Source of the DNA: Sediminibacterium ginsengisoli
GTDB lineage: Bacteria > Bacteroidota > Bacteroidia > Chitinophagales > Chitinophagaceae
Direction of reading: 5' to 3'
NCBI RefSeq assembly: GCF_900167075.1
Contig: NZ_FUWH01000009.1
Location: 8,586 to 72,585 of the forward strand
Length of the DNA: 64,000 bases
Positions 26,951-35,967 of this stretch are shown piece by piece. Numbering within the stretch: position 1 is the stretch's first letter; each line of letters opens with the position of its first letter. Under the pieces are notes generated by a model that had not been told where the DNA came from, ran no database searches, and was given only the letters and a program-made list of their open reading frames with translations. The position numbers and the translations under genes are program-made.

Positions 26951-28537
26951 TTATTTATGCACTTCGCTTGAAAAATGGAATTGTATATCCGGGTTATTGG
27001 TGATCTCGGTATTCAGGAACCATTCACTCTGGGCCAGGTATACAGGGTTGCCATCTTTGTCTTCTGCTGAATTCTGTTGTTTGAACCGGAGAAAATCATC
27101 CAGTTTTTTCTGGTCTTTGCTCGTGAGCCAGCAGGCTTTGTAGAACGGCAGCGTTCTGAATTCGCAGGCTGCGCCATATTCCTGCAGCAGACGGTACTGG
27201 ATTACTTCAAACTGAAGTTCACCCACACAACCGATGATCTTCTTGTTCCCGCCAAACTGTGTAAAGAGCTGGGCCACGCCTTCATCTGTAAGCTGGCTCA
27301 CACCTTTTTCCATCTGTTTGGTCTTCATGGGATCTTTGTTCACCAGTTCCTTGAAGATCTCCGGGGAGAATGTAGGTATACCTGTGAAATAAAAATCCTC
27401 TCCTTCCGTAAGTGTATCCCCGATCTTGAAGTTTCCCGTATCGAACAGGCCTACCACATCACCTGCATAAGCATCTTCAATGATGTCTTTGCTGCGGGCC
27501 ATAAAGCTGTACGGGTTGCTGAACCGCATATCCTTGTCCAGCCGTACATGATGGTAATATTTATTTCTTTCGAATTTGCCGCTGCACACCCGCATGAACG
27601 CGATCCGGTCGCGGTGTTTGGGATCGAGGTTGGCATGTATCTTAAAGATAAAACCGCTGAATTTATCCTCACCCACATCCACTGTACGGGCCGAAGTTTC
27701 GCGGCTGCGTGGTACGGGTGCAATATGAATGAACGTGTCGAGCATTTCCTTCACCCCGAAATTATTTACGGCGCTACCGAAAAATACGGGTGCTACTTTT
27801 CCCTGCAGGTAATCGTTCACATTGAGTGCACCGTAAACGCCATCGATCAGCTCCACATCTTCACGCAGCTGCTCCGCATCGCGCTCACCTACTTTTTCAT
27901 CGAGCAGGCTTTCGGAAAGATCGCTGATGGCAATGGTATCATCGTCATCGGCTTTGGTGCTGGCGGTAAATAGACGCAGGTTTTTTGCATCGAGATTATA
28001 TACGCCCTTGAATTCCTTACCGCTGTTGATCGGCCAGGTCATCGGGTGCAGGGATAATTTCAGCTCAGCTTCGATCTCTTCCAGCAGGTCGAAACGGTTC
28101 TTTCCGTCGCGATCCATTTTATTGATGAATACGATCACCGGTGTATCGCGCATGCGGCATACTTCCATCAGCCTGCGGGTCTGGTCTTCTACCCCGTTCA
28201 CGCTGTCTATCACCAGGATCACACTGTCCACCGCCGTAAGGGTTCTGTAAGTATCTTCCGCAAAGTCCTTGTGACCGGGCGTATCCAGCAGGTTGATCAG
28301 CGTATCGTTGTATTCGAAAGTCATTACGGAAGTAGCCACCGAGATACCTCTCTGACGTTCGATCTCCATAAAGTCGCTCGTTGCATGTTTCTTGATCTTG
28401 TTGCTCTTTACGGCACCGGCAGTCTGGATTGCACCACCGAACAGCAGCAATTTCTCCGTAAGCGTGGTTTTACCGGCATCCGGGTGCGATATAATGGCGA
28501 ATGTCTTGCGCCTGTTGATTTCCTTCTCGTATTTCAT
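26951..28537 (-). CDS. prfC: Peptide chain release factor 3
   Basis: A 528-aa translational GTPase that recycles RF1/RF2 after termination. The G domain shows [13 protein letters not shown] (G1), RGISVATSV (G2), DTPGHKDF (G3) and NKMD (G4). RF3-type domains II and III follow, with [14 protein letters not shown] and [10 protein letters not shown]. The length is normal. An exact TACCTTTG promoter element lies 11 bases upstream of the ATG. It heads the prfC-ypdA-GNAT gene set. Confidence 0.95.
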   Translation of the reverse strand: MKYEKEINRRKTFAIISHPDAGKTTLTEKLLLFGGAIQTAGAVKSNKIKKHATSDFMEIERQRGISVATSVMTFEYNDTLINLLDTPGHKDFAEDTYRTLTAVDSVILVIDSVNGVEDQTRRLMEVCRMRDTPVIVFINKMDRDGKNRFDLLEEIEAELKLSLHPMTWPINSGKEFKGVYNLDAKNLRLFTASTKADDDDTIAISDLSESLLDEKVGERDAEQLREDVELIDGVYGALNVNDYLQGKVAPVFFGSAVNNFGVKEMLDTFIHIAPVPRSRETSARTVDVGEDKFSGFIFKIHANLDPKHRDRIAFMRVCSGKFERNKYYHHVRLDKDMRFSNPYSFMARSKDIIEDAYAGDVVGLFDTGNFKIGDTLTEGEDFYFTGIPTFSPEIFKELVNKDPMKTKQMEKGVSQLTDEGVAQLFTQFGGNKKIIGCVGELQFEVIQYRLLQEYGAACEFRTLPFYKACWLTSKDQKKLDDFLRFKQQNSAEDKDGNPVYLAQSEWFLNTEITNNPDIQFHFSSEVHK

Positions 28538-28548
28538 AATAAAGTGCG

Positions 28549-28556
28549 CAAAGGTA
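28549..28556 (-). promoter_or_regulatory. Bacteroidetes -7 element for prfC
   Basis: Exact TACCTTTG on the minus strand, 11 bases before the prfC ATG. It probably drives prfC, ypdA and the GNAT gene together. Confidence 0.55.
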
Positions 28557-28650
28557 TTGGATTATTGGCTTATTGCATCCATAACGGCATTCCCCGTGCG
28601 CAGGAACGTTTCTGCGGCAGGATATGCTTTGTATGTGTATATGCAACTGG

Positions 28651-29169
28651 CTAATAAGTAATCGCTTTGGCAGAGCCCATACCATGCAGCATGGTTACCA
28701 CCCAGAACTGGTTGTAAATGCTCTCATCGAGCGGCTCGTATTTCTTCTCCTTGATGAGGAAATTGACCAGGGCAGGCGCTGTATTGGAATGGCCTACGAT
28801 AATGATGGTTTTTCCTTCTTCTTTAGCCAGCTGTCCGGCAAATGCTCCCAGGTTACGCGGATCGTAGATCTGAACTTCCTTATTGAATTTTTTGGCGAGC
28901 GGCGCTACGGTCGCTTTTGTACGGGCATAATTGGTGGAATAGATCGCATCGGGTTTGTATTCCTTCAATACATCCAGCAACAGCTGGGCGCGTTCCTGCC
29001 CTTTTTTACTCAGCGGCGGATCGGCCTGCATGGCTGTGGAACCGGGTGCAGTTGTGTCTTTTTCGGCATGCCTCAGAATGATATAGGTTGTTGTCTGCGC
29101 ATGGAGTTTTCCGGGCAACACAAACAGGCAGGCAGTACAAAGAGCAAGCAGATACATTACCGGTCTCAT
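28651..29169 (-). CDS. Exported histidine phosphatase family protein
   Basis: A 172-aa protein of the phosphoglycerate-mutase-like (branch 1) superfamily. A signal peptide of about 24 residues ends LPGKLHAQ. The catalytic RHG motif appears as LRHAEKDT, the second His is in IIVGHSNTAP, and an Arg is in NYARTKAT. It is compact, like SixA-type phosphatases, but exported. The substrate is unknown. It lies upstream of prfC on the same strand, 113 bases away, so it may be a separate unit. Confidence 0.88.
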   Translation of the reverse strand: MRPVMYLLALCTACLFVLPGKLHAQTTTYIILRHAEKDTTAPGSTAMQADPPLSKKGQERAQLLLDVLKEYKPDAIYSTNYARTKATVAPLAKKFNKEVQIYDPRNLGAFAGQLAKEEGKTIIIVGHSNTAPALVNFLIKEKKYEPLDESIYNQFWVVTMLHGMGSAKAITY

Positions 29170-29270
29170 AACAAATAGTTTTATGCTCTGAAGGTAATAA
29201 GAATACCGCAGCTTTTCAAGCAGGAACCGATTATAGCAAATCGTTCACATACACCGCAGCCGTTTCTCGC

Positions 29271-29278
29271 TATTTTTG
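29271..29278 (+). promoter_or_regulatory. Bacteroidetes -7 element for DUF4197 gene
   Basis: Exact TATTTTTG, 34 bases before the ATG. No TTG lies at the standard -33 spacing. Confidence 0.5.
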
Positions 29279-29312
29279 AGGCATTCTATCGTTTAAGATA
29301 TCTCTTTTATTT

Positions 29313-30071
29313 ATGAAGAAACAGTTCATTATCCTCCTGCTCGGTTCAGCACTGGCTACCGGGCTCAATGCCCAGGGACTCGGGGGCTTTATCAAAAAAG
29401 TAACAAAAAAAGATTCTGCAGGCAACAGTACGCTCGGTAATGTACTGAAAGGCGGCAGCGGTGCCGGACTCAGCAACGACGATATTGTAGCCGGACTGAA
29501 AGAAGCGCTGGCCGTAGGAACGCAGAAAGGAACCGCACTGTTATCCAAACCCGACGGTTTCTTTGCCAACGCCGCACTCAAGATATTACTGCCTCCGGAA
29601 GCGCAGAAAGTAGAAAGCACCCTGCGTAAAATCGGCCTTGGCAGCCAGGTGGATGAAGCGATCCTGTCTATGAACCGCGCTGCGGAAGATGCCTGTAAAA
29701 GTGCAGCGCCGATCTTCACTTCCGCCATCAAACAAATGAGTTTTCAGGATGCGCTGGGTATACTGAAGGGATCAGATTCGGCAGCAACTGTTTATCTCAA
29801 AGGCAAAACCACACCACAGCTTACAGAAGCCTTCAGACCTGTGATCGAGAGCTCCCTCGCAAAAGTGAATGCCACCAAATACTGGAATACGCTCATCACT
29901 ACCTACAATAAAGTAAGCCTGCAGAAGATCAACCCCGACCTTTCGGCCTATGTAACCGAACGTGCGCTTTCGGGGATCTTCAGCCAGCTTGCTTCTGAAG
30001 AAAAACATATCCGCAAAGATCCTGTGGCAAGAACAACGGATATCCTGAAAAAAGTATTCGGCGGAAGCTAA
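29313..30071 (+). CDS. Exported DUF4197 protein
   Basis: A 252-aa exported protein with a signal peptide of about 19 residues (ending GLNAQG) and a mature part matching DUF4197: a helical body with DIVAGLKEALAVGTQKGTALLSKPDGFFAN, then ILLPPEAQKVESTLRKIGLG, DEAILSMNRAAEDA, and the C-terminal ALSGIFSQLASEEKHIRKDP signature followed by TTDILKKVFG. The function of this family is unknown. It is monocistronic, between its own promoter and a strong shared terminator. Confidence 0.9.
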   Translation: MKKQFIILLLGSALATGLNAQGLGGFIKKVTKKDSAGNSTLGNVLKGGSGAGLSNDDIVAGLKEALAVGTQKGTALLSKPDGFFANAALKILLPPEAQKVESTLRKIGLGSQVDEAILSMNRAAEDACKSAAPIFTSAIKQMSFQDALGILKGSDSAATVYLKGKTTPQLTEAFRPVIESSLAKVNATKYWNTLITTYNKVSLQKINPDLSAYVTERALSGIFSQLASEEKHIRKDPVARTTDILKKVFGGS

Positions 30072-30090
30072 AGAACAACCTTATTCATCA

Positions 30091-30124
30091 AAACACCCGC
30101 ACAGGTTAACCTGTGCGGGTGTTT
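30091..30124. terminator. Bidirectional terminator between DUF4197 and CHRD genes
   Basis: Perfect 15-base arms AAACACCCGCACAGG / CCTGTGCGGGTGTTT with a TTAA loop, between two convergent stops. T-rich flanks occur on both strands. Confidence 0.92.
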
Positions 30125-30147
30125 GTTTTGTTCAGGATTTAGCCGGC

Positions 30148-30636
30148 TTATTCCCTTGTTGCTGTTACCTGGCCTCTTACTTCGCCCGAAATATTGCTGG
30201 AAGTAGAAAGCAGGTAATACCAGTTATTATTCAGCAATTGTGCTTCCTGGTCGTTGGTAAGTGTAATGCTGCTTGAAATACTGCCGGAATTGTTCAGACC
30301 ACTGCCGAGTGTCCATACAGACACAGAACTACCGTTCTGACCTGCCGCACCGCTGAAAAATCCACCTGCAACAGGTCCGCCGGTCAGGTTACTCCAGGCA
30401 GTAGTATAACTCATTACTTTGGTAGTAGAATTATAAGTACCGGTAATGGTAGCCGTACCGTTACTGGTGCTGCTGCCTACAGGTATTACCTGGCCTGATG
30501 TTGCATTACCGCTGAGGTTGTACGTAATGCCAGCATTTACCTCATCTTTTTCGCAGCTTGCAAAAATAAATGCAACCGTTAAAGCTGTACATGCCAGGGC
30601 TGCTCCTTTTTTGAGTTTAGTCCATATTGTTTTCAT
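30148..30636 (-). CDS. CHRD domain lipoprotein
   Basis: A 162-aa lipoprotein. The lipobox ends AFIFASC at about residue 27. The mature part is one CHRD domain: YNLSGNATSGQVIPVGSSTSNGTATITGTYN, a central TAWSNLTGGPVAGGFFSGAAGQNGS, and the closing NISGEVRGQVT that marks the family. CHRD is named from chordin; its bacterial role is unknown. It is rich in Ser, Thr, Asn and Gly and probably displayed on the outer membrane. It is convergent with the DUF4197 gene. Confidence 0.87.
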   Translation of the reverse strand: MKTIWTKLKKGAALACTALTVAFIFASCEKDEVNAGITYNLSGNATSGQVIPVGSSTSNGTATITGTYNSTTKVMSYTTAWSNLTGGPVAGGFFSGAAGQNGSSVSVWTLGSGLNNSGSISSSITLTNDQEAQLLNNNWYYLLSTSSNISGEVRGQVTATRE

Positions 30637-30908
30637 AACAATGTTTTTAGGTTTTAGATGAATATTGATTTCCTTTCAACTAAAAATTCTCATGCCATCA
30701 TGGTCTGGAGTATCAACTGGCTGGTTACCTGTTGAAGCTTTTACACATTTACTGCGCTTTTCCTCAGCCTGTTAGAGGATTGTTAACAAAAACAGGAGAA
30801 GGCGACAAGAGACGGAGTGGCATTAACATTTTCCTAAAACTCCGGGCGGGGTATTATATTATCATTATCATTGCTCATATTTGTATAGAAAGAAATGTAC
30901 ACTGTATC

Positions 30909-32609
30909 ATGCGTCGTGGGATTGTTTTGAGTATTGTGGCCGTGCCACTTTTTTTCGTTTGCAGCCATGCACAGCCGGTTCCTAAGAACTGGTATCAGCT
31001 TGACCGCGGGCAGGATTCGTTTTATGGCATCAGCCTAGGCAAAGCCTATGATTATCTCCGTGAAAAGAAGCGCCCGTCGCAACCTGTGATCGTTGCCGTG
31101 CTCGATTCGGGTGTAGATACCACACATGAAGACCTCAAACATGTACTCTGGCGCAACCCGCGCGAAATTCCCGGCAACGGTATCGATGATGACGGTAATG
31201 GTTATATAGATGACGTGTATGGCTGGAATTTCCTTGGCGGTAAAGATGGGCGCAGCATTAAAAGGGCGCCCGATGAAAGATCACGCGTATATCACCGCTG
31301 GAAAGACAAATTCCAGCAGAAACCAGATACCACAGGTTTTACCACAGCCGAAAAGGAAGCATACCATACCTGGCTCCGCGCCAGCGGCGAACTCAATTTC
31401 AGCGCTGAAGAACAGATGGAAGTGGCCATCCTGGATGTAACCTGCAAAGCCCTGAAGCGGCACGATAAAGTGTTACGTAAAGAAATGGGAACCGAAGAAT
31501 TTACCTGTGAAAAACTGGAGCAATTTCAGCCGCAGACACGCACAGGAAAAGAAGCCAAACTCGGATATCTGACCGGGATCCGTTTACTGGGTATCTCTGC
31601 AAGCGACCGGGAAAATGAAAGCAATGCCAGCATTCTCAACCAGCTGGAAGAATATGTAGAGGGCAAGAAACTGTCGTTCGAATCCAAAGATGCACCACCC
31701 CGCGATCCGCGTGCGGATATTGTAAAGGATGATTACAGCAATTTCAACGACCGTTTTTACGGTAATAATGATGTAATGGGGCCAACACCAATGCACGGCA
31801 CGCACGTAGCCGGCCTGATCGGAGCAGAACGTAACAATGGAATTGGCATAGATGGTGTGGCAGATAATGTAAAGCTGATGATACTGCGTGTGGTGCCAGA
31901 CGGTGATGAATACGACAAAGACGTTGCACTGGCCATCCGTTATGCAGTAGATAACGGCGCAAGGGTCATCAATATGAGTTTCGGCAAATATTTCTCACCG
32001 GAAAAAATGTGGGTAGACAGTGCAGTAAAATACGCAGAAAATAAAGATGTGCTGATCGTTCATGCATCCGGTAATGAAGGATATAACCTGGATGTGAAAA
32101 CCGGTTTCCCCAATCCGTGGCTGAAAGCCTGGAACAGCACTGCAACAAACTTCATCAATGTAGGTGCCAGCAGTGATCCGAAGATCACGGGAACCATTAC
32201 CAGTGATTTCAGTAATTACGGCAGGAAGAATGTGGATGTATATGCACCGGGTGTGAAAATGTATTCAACACTTCCCGGCAGGAATGAATATGGGAACCTG
32301 CAGGGCACAAGTATGTCTGCACCGGTTGTAACGGGCATAGCAGCAATGCTCCGCTCCTACTATCCCGAACTGACTGCGGTACAGGTAAAAAAGATCATCG
32401 AGCAATCTGTACTGATCCCGGCACCGGAAGAGGTTAGCCTCAAACCGGGCGGCGATCCCGTTCCTGTACCGTTCGGCAACCTGTCCAGAACAGGTGGAAT
32501 TGCCAATGCATACAATGCAGTACAGGCTGCAGACCAGGCTAAAAAAACAATGGCAAAAGAGATTATTCATATTTCTTCGCAGCAACAAACCAACCAAAAC
32601 AACAACTGA
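30909..32609 (+). CDS. Exported subtilisin-like serine protease (S8)
   Basis: A 566-aa protease with a signal peptide of about 21 residues (ending CSHAQ). The triad is Asp66 (VIVAVLDSGVD), His296 (MHGTHVAG) and Ser468 (GTSMSAP), with oxyanion Asn389 (ASGNE). About 230 residues separate Asp and His, against roughly 30 in subtilisin: a mostly helical, charged insertion (about 115-265) after a GIDDDGNGYIDD calcium-loop-like stretch. No T9SS sorting domain is seen at the C-terminus. Start at the ATG before RRGIVLS, where the signal peptide begins. Its TGA overlaps the next gene's ATG by one base, indicating translational coupling. Confidence 0.92.
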   Translation: MRRGIVLSIVAVPLFFVCSHAQPVPKNWYQLDRGQDSFYGISLGKAYDYLREKKRPSQPVIVAVLDSGVDTTHEDLKHVLWRNPREIPGNGIDDDGNGYIDDVYGWNFLGGKDGRSIKRAPDERSRVYHRWKDKFQQKPDTTGFTTAEKEAYHTWLRASGELNFSAEEQMEVAILDVTCKALKRHDKVLRKEMGTEEFTCEKLEQFQPQTRTGKEAKLGYLTGIRLLGISASDRENESNASILNQLEEYVEGKKLSFESKDAPPRDPRADIVKDDYSNFNDRFYGNNDVMGPTPMHGTHVAGLIGAERNNGIGIDGVADNVKLMILRVVPDGDEYDKDVALAIRYAVDNGARVINMSFGKYFSPEKMWVDSAVKYAENKDVLIVHASGNEGYNLDVKTGFPNPWLKAWNSTATNFINVGASSDPKITGTITSDFSNYGRKNVDVYAPGVKMYSTLPGRNEYGNLQGTSMSAPVVTGIAAMLRSYYPELTAVQVKKIIEQSVLIPAPEEVSLKPGGDPVPVPFGNLSRTGGIANAYNAVQAADQAKKTMAKEIIHISSQQQTNQNNN

Positions 32610-33118
32610 TGTCCAGACCGCTTTCAACCGATCACGCACCTTATTTCGGAAGATATATTTCGCTTGTTGATGCCCGGGACGTATCCGAAGCGATCAGCAA
32701 TCATTCGGCAGCCTTGCTCACATTCTATGAAAATCTTCCCGAAGAAAAAGCAGACTACCGTTATGCAGACAATAAATGGACCTTGAAAGAAGTACTGCAG
32801 CATGTGATGGATACGGAAAGGATCTTTGCTTACCGCGTACTCCGGATCTCAAGAAAAGACAACACGCCCAACCCGTCTTTCGATGAGAACAGTTTTGCCG
32901 AAAACGCTGAAGCATCGGCCAGAACATTTGCTTCACTGAAAGAAGAATTCAGCGCATTGCGCCGGTCAACAGATCTTTTCCTTGCTTCATTACAGGAACA
33001 CCAGCTCGCCTATGCCGGCATATCCAGCGATCACAAAACCACGGCAAATGCACTGGCATTTATGATCTTCGGACATTTGCTTCATCATAAGCAGATCATT
33101 GAAGAACGTTATCTCTAG
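32609..33118 (+). CDS. DinB family protein (DinB/YfiT superfamily)
   Basis: A 169-aa four-helix-bundle protein of the DinB superfamily. Metal-binding-type His residues are seen in LKEVLQHVMDTERIFAYR and near the C-terminus in IFGHLLHHKQII, the usual three-His layout. Bacterial members include thiol transferases (for example bacillithiol transferase BstA), so a thiol-dependent detoxification role is conceivable in this bacillithiol producer but unproven. It starts within the stop codon of the S8 protease gene. It shares its terminal CTAG with the convergent lipoprotein gene. Confidence 0.87.
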   Translation: MSRPLSTDHAPYFGRYISLVDARDVSEAISNHSAALLTFYENLPEEKADYRYADNKWTLKEVLQHVMDTERIFAYRVLRISRKDNTPNPSFDENSFAENAEASARTFASLKEEFSALRRSTDLFLASLQEHQLAYAGISSDHKTTANALAFMIFGHLLHHKQIIEERYL

Positions 33119-33918
33119 TACCGGTAAAAATCACAGCCTTCACCTTCATCGCAAAGCAATCCGCGCAGCGACGGATCTTTCAGTACATCGGTATAATCCA
33201 TCGGCTTCCCGTTCACCCAGATCGTACGGTATACCAGCCTGATGCCATGACTGTAATCTACCCACCAGTTGATATGACCAGTGTATAAGGGCTGTATCGC
33301 TTTACCATCCGGTTTATGCCAGCCATAGATTGCTTCACGGTCGGGTCTTGCATCACGACTCACTTTACCGGATAATACCACATCTTTTTTTATACCTGCA
33401 ATCAGGCCTTTACGTCCGCCACGCTGCCCTTCGATAATGAGGTGATGCTGCCACATGGTAACGCTGCTGTCTCTGAAAGCATACATAGGAACCGGGTCGA
33501 GTTTAACAACAGCCTGGCGGTAAATATCATCCACAATTTTACGTGTTGGCAGAAAACAATGAAAACTATCTGCAATAACCTGGGCCGCCATGGGTGTAAG
33601 CGGAATACGCGCCCAGTCCTTGCTGTTGCCCACTGCCAGGTAATCCGGCGCTACATAATAATGGGCTTTGATTTTTTTCCCTTCAGTTCCGTCTATCTCC
33701 ACATCGATACGGGCAAACTGCTGCAGGAACGAAGGGTAATTACCCGACAATATCTCCTTTACCGCAAGAGAATCGCGCTGTTTCCATTTCCAGCTGGCAG
33801 CGAGGTTATAAAACGCGGTTCCGCTTAAACCGGCACCGGCAGGTTTAACGTTCAATACTCTTTTACCGGTAGCACAGGAAGCCAGGAGGAAAAACAGGGG
33901 GAGACAGATCTTTCTCAT
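33115..33918 (-). CDS. Lipoprotein of unknown function
   Basis: A 267-aa protein I do not recognise. Starting at the ATG before RKICLPL gives a clean lipoprotein signal ending FFLLASC (Cys about 14). The mature part has alternating beta strands: RIDVEIDGTEGKKIKAHYYVAPDYLAVG, a PMAAQVIADSF..LPTRKIVDDIYRQA segment, VTMWQHHLIIEGQRGG, and a His/Trp-rich YGWHKPDGKAIQPLYTGHINWWVDYSHGIRLV. The last motif looks like a conserved active or binding site. The C-terminus has two Cys (CDEGEGCDF). It is tail to tail with the DinB gene, overlapping four bases. Confidence 0.75.
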   Translation of the reverse strand: MRKICLPLFFLLASCATGKRVLNVKPAGAGLSGTAFYNLAASWKWKQRDSLAVKEILSGNYPSFLQQFARIDVEIDGTEGKKIKAHYYVAPDYLAVGNSKDWARIPLTPMAAQVIADSFHCFLPTRKIVDDIYRQAVVKLDPVPMYAFRDSSVTMWQHHLIIEGQRGGRKGLIAGIKKDVVLSGKVSRDARPDREAIYGWHKPDGKAIQPLYTGHINWWVDYSHGIRLVYRTIWVNGKPMDYTDVLKDPSLRGLLCDEGEGCDFYRY

Positions 33919-33962
33919 GGCACTAATATACAAACGTGATGCAATACAGAGCGTATTGTAAT

Positions 33963-33990
33963 AAAAAGCCCCGCCGTAAAAGGCGGGGCC
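33963..33990 (-). terminator. Intrinsic terminator after YceI gene
   Basis: GCCCCGCC/GGCGGGGC arms with a six-base loop and TTTTTAT on the minus strand, about 20 bases past the yceI-family stop. Confidence 0.88.
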
Positions 33991-34011
33991 GCAGATATCG
34001 CTGAGAATAAA

Positions 34012-34563
34012 TTATTTGTTTGCGAAGATGTGTACTGCCATCTGCACATCTTTTGAAGGGCCGTTGTAAGTAATACCCAAAGCAGTTCTGTCGAGGCTGA
34101 AGAAAGCTTCTGCAAAGAAAGCCTTATCATCAGCATTGCGGATGTTGGCAGTCAGGTTAACAGGGAAGCTTGCACCCTTCAGCACCAGGTTACCGGTGAG
34201 GGCAGCTGTATTATCGCTGGTATAATTTACACCTGTGATCTCGTAAGTAGCTTCGTTGAATTTGGCAACATCGAAGAAATCTGCGTTTTTCAGGTGGCCT
34301 GCAAGTCTGTCGCCCGCTGCGTCCGTTACTTTCAGGTTAGCCAGGTCGATCACGAATTTACCACCCTTCAGTTTATTGCCTTCAAGAACAACCTGTCCGC
34401 TTTTGAGAGGGAAAGCACCTGTGTGGAAATCGTTCTTTTTGGAAGCGATCCAGTCGATGCGGCTCTTATCAACGTTCACATTATAAGTATCCGCTTTAGG
34501 AACAAAAGAGTAAATACCCATCAGCAGCGCCATGCCTGCCAGTGCGAACAATGTTTTTTTCAT
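34012..34563 (-). CDS. Exported YceI family protein
   Basis: A 183-aa exported lipocalin-like protein with a signal peptide of about 20 residues (MKKTLFALAGMALLMGIYSF). The YceI fold is marked by YNVNVDKSRIDWIASKKNDFHTGAFPLKSGQV at the start, the DRLAGHLKNADFFDVAKFNEATYE motif in the middle (family LxxHLkspdFFdvekyPtitF), and FSLDRTALGITYN near the end. Family members bind isoprenoid-like lipids; the physiological ligand here is unknown. It is monocistronic with its own terminator. Confidence 0.9.
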   Translation of the reverse strand: MKKTLFALAGMALLMGIYSFVPKADTYNVNVDKSRIDWIASKKNDFHTGAFPLKSGQVVLEGNKLKGGKFVIDLANLKVTDAAGDRLAGHLKNADFFDVAKFNEATYEITGVNYTSDNTAALTGNLVLKGASFPVNLTANIRNADDKAFFAEAFFSLDRTALGITYNGPSKDVQMAVHIFANK

Positions 34564-34696
34564 ATACTTTTCATTTTAGGTTTTGAAGATAATTCAAGGA
34601 CGGCGTAAAATTATGCAAATTAATGTTACAACAATAATAATAAAGGCGATAATATGAATGTAGGATTCTCTTATCTTCGCCGGAAATTTTCAACGT

Positions 34697-35908
34697 ATGA
34701 ACCTTCACGAATACCAGGCCAAGGAATTACTGAAAAAATACAATGTACCCGTACAGGAAGGCATTGCGGTTGATACAGTAATGGCAGCAGAAGAAGCTTA
34801 TCGTCAGATCAAAACCCAAACCGGCAACAATTTTGCCGTGATCAAGGCCCAGATACACGCCGGCGGCCGCGGAAAAGGTAAGATCGAAGGAACAGAACAG
34901 CGCGGTGTGGCTGTTGCCAAAAGTGCAGAAGATGCGGCAACAATTGCCAAAAACCTGCTCGGCGGTACCCTGGTTACCATTCAGACAGGCGCTGCTGGTA
35001 AAAAAGTGAACAAGATCCTGGTTGCACAGGACGTTTACTATCCTGGTCCTAACCCGGTAAAAGAGTTCTACCTCTCCATCCTCCTGGATCGTGCAACCGG
35101 TATGAACGTGATCATGTACAGTACAGAAGGTGGTATGGATATCGAAGAAGTAGCCCATAATACACCCGATAAAATATTTAAAGAGTGGGTACACCCTGGT
35201 GGCCCGTTGCAGGGTTTCCAGGCAAGAAAGATCGCTTTCAACCTCGGCCTGAGCGGCGAAGCGTTCAAAAACTGCGTGAAATTCGTTACCAACCTGTACA
35301 ACGCTTATGTTGGGCTGGATTGCGGTATGCTGGAGATCAACCCGCTGTTCAAAACAAGCGATGAAAAGATCATTGCGGTTGACTGTAAAATGAACATCGA
35401 CGACAACGCCCTGATGCGCCATGCAGATGTAGCTGCGCTGCGCGATGTTTCAGAGGAAGATCCTACTGAAGTTGAAGCTGGTCAGTATAACCTGAACTTT
35501 GTTAAGCTCGACGGAAACGTAGGTTGTATGGTAAACGGCGCCGGTCTGGCCATGGCTACCATGGATATGATCAAACTGAGCGGCGGTGAGCCAGCCAACT
35601 TCCTCGACGTAGGTGGTACTGCCAACGCACAAACCGTAGAAGCCGGTTTCCGTATCATCATGAAAGACCCGAACGTAAAAGCGATCCTGATCAATATCTT
35701 CGGCGGTATCGTTCGTTGCGACAGGGTTGCTGCCGGTGTGATCGAAGCGTACAACAAACTGGGTAATATCGAAATCCCTATCATCGTACGTTTACAAGGT
35801 ACCAACGCTGTTGAAGCGAAAAAACTGATCGATGAAAGCGGTCTTAAAGTTCAATCGGCTATCCTGCTGAGCGAAGCTGCTGACCTGGTGAAGAAAGCTG
35901 TTGCATAA
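34697..35908 (+). CDS. sucC: Succinyl-CoA ligase (ADP-forming) beta subunit
   Basis: TCA-cycle enzyme converting succinyl-CoA to succinate with ATP or GTP formation. The 403-aa product starts MNLHEYQAKELLKKYNVPVQEG, the ATP-grasp domain start. It carries IHAGGRGK, the LEINPL metal-binding segment, GAGLAMATMDMI, FLDVGGTA, and ILINIFGGIVRCDRVA near the C-terminus, where the CoA-ligase domain meets the alpha subunit. The alpha-subunit gene sucD is not adjacent, as is frequent in Bacteroidetes. A terminator follows. Confidence 0.96.
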   Translation: MNLHEYQAKELLKKYNVPVQEGIAVDTVMAAEEAYRQIKTQTGNNFAVIKAQIHAGGRGKGKIEGTEQRGVAVAKSAEDAATIAKNLLGGTLVTIQTGAAGKKVNKILVAQDVYYPGPNPVKEFYLSILLDRATGMNVIMYSTEGGMDIEEVAHNTPDKIFKEWVHPGGPLQGFQARKIAFNLGLSGEAFKNCVKFVTNLYNAYVGLDCGMLEINPLFKTSDEKIIAVDCKMNIDDNALMRHADVAALRDVSEEDPTEVEAGQYNLNFVKLDGNVGCMVNGAGLAMATMDMIKLSGGEPANFLDVGGTANAQTVEAGFRIIMKDPNVKAILINIFGGIVRCDRVAAGVIEAYNKLGNIEIPIIVRLQGTNAVEAKKLIDESGLKVQSAILLSEAADLVKKAVA

Positions 35909-35927
35909 TCCTGCAATCACTATATTT

Positions 35928-35961
35928 CAAAGCCTGTCCGTAAGGACGGGCTTTGTTTTTT
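35928..35961 (+). terminator. Intrinsic terminator after sucC
   Basis: Twelve-base arms CAAAGCCTGTCC / GGACGGGCTTTG (one wobble) with a GTAA loop and a T6 tract. Confidence 0.9.
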
Positions 35962-35967
35962 ATGTAA

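Noticed and set aside
24410..28537. Defence or toxin-antitoxin island around the kinase, GNAT and prfC genes
   Set aside because: The GNAT protein is a RimJ/RimL type without a paired antitoxin, and its neighbours are housekeeping genes.
34727..35422. 231-codon minus-strand frame inside sucC
   Set aside because: The opposite strand encodes a full, conserved SucC. The antisense product shows no domain.
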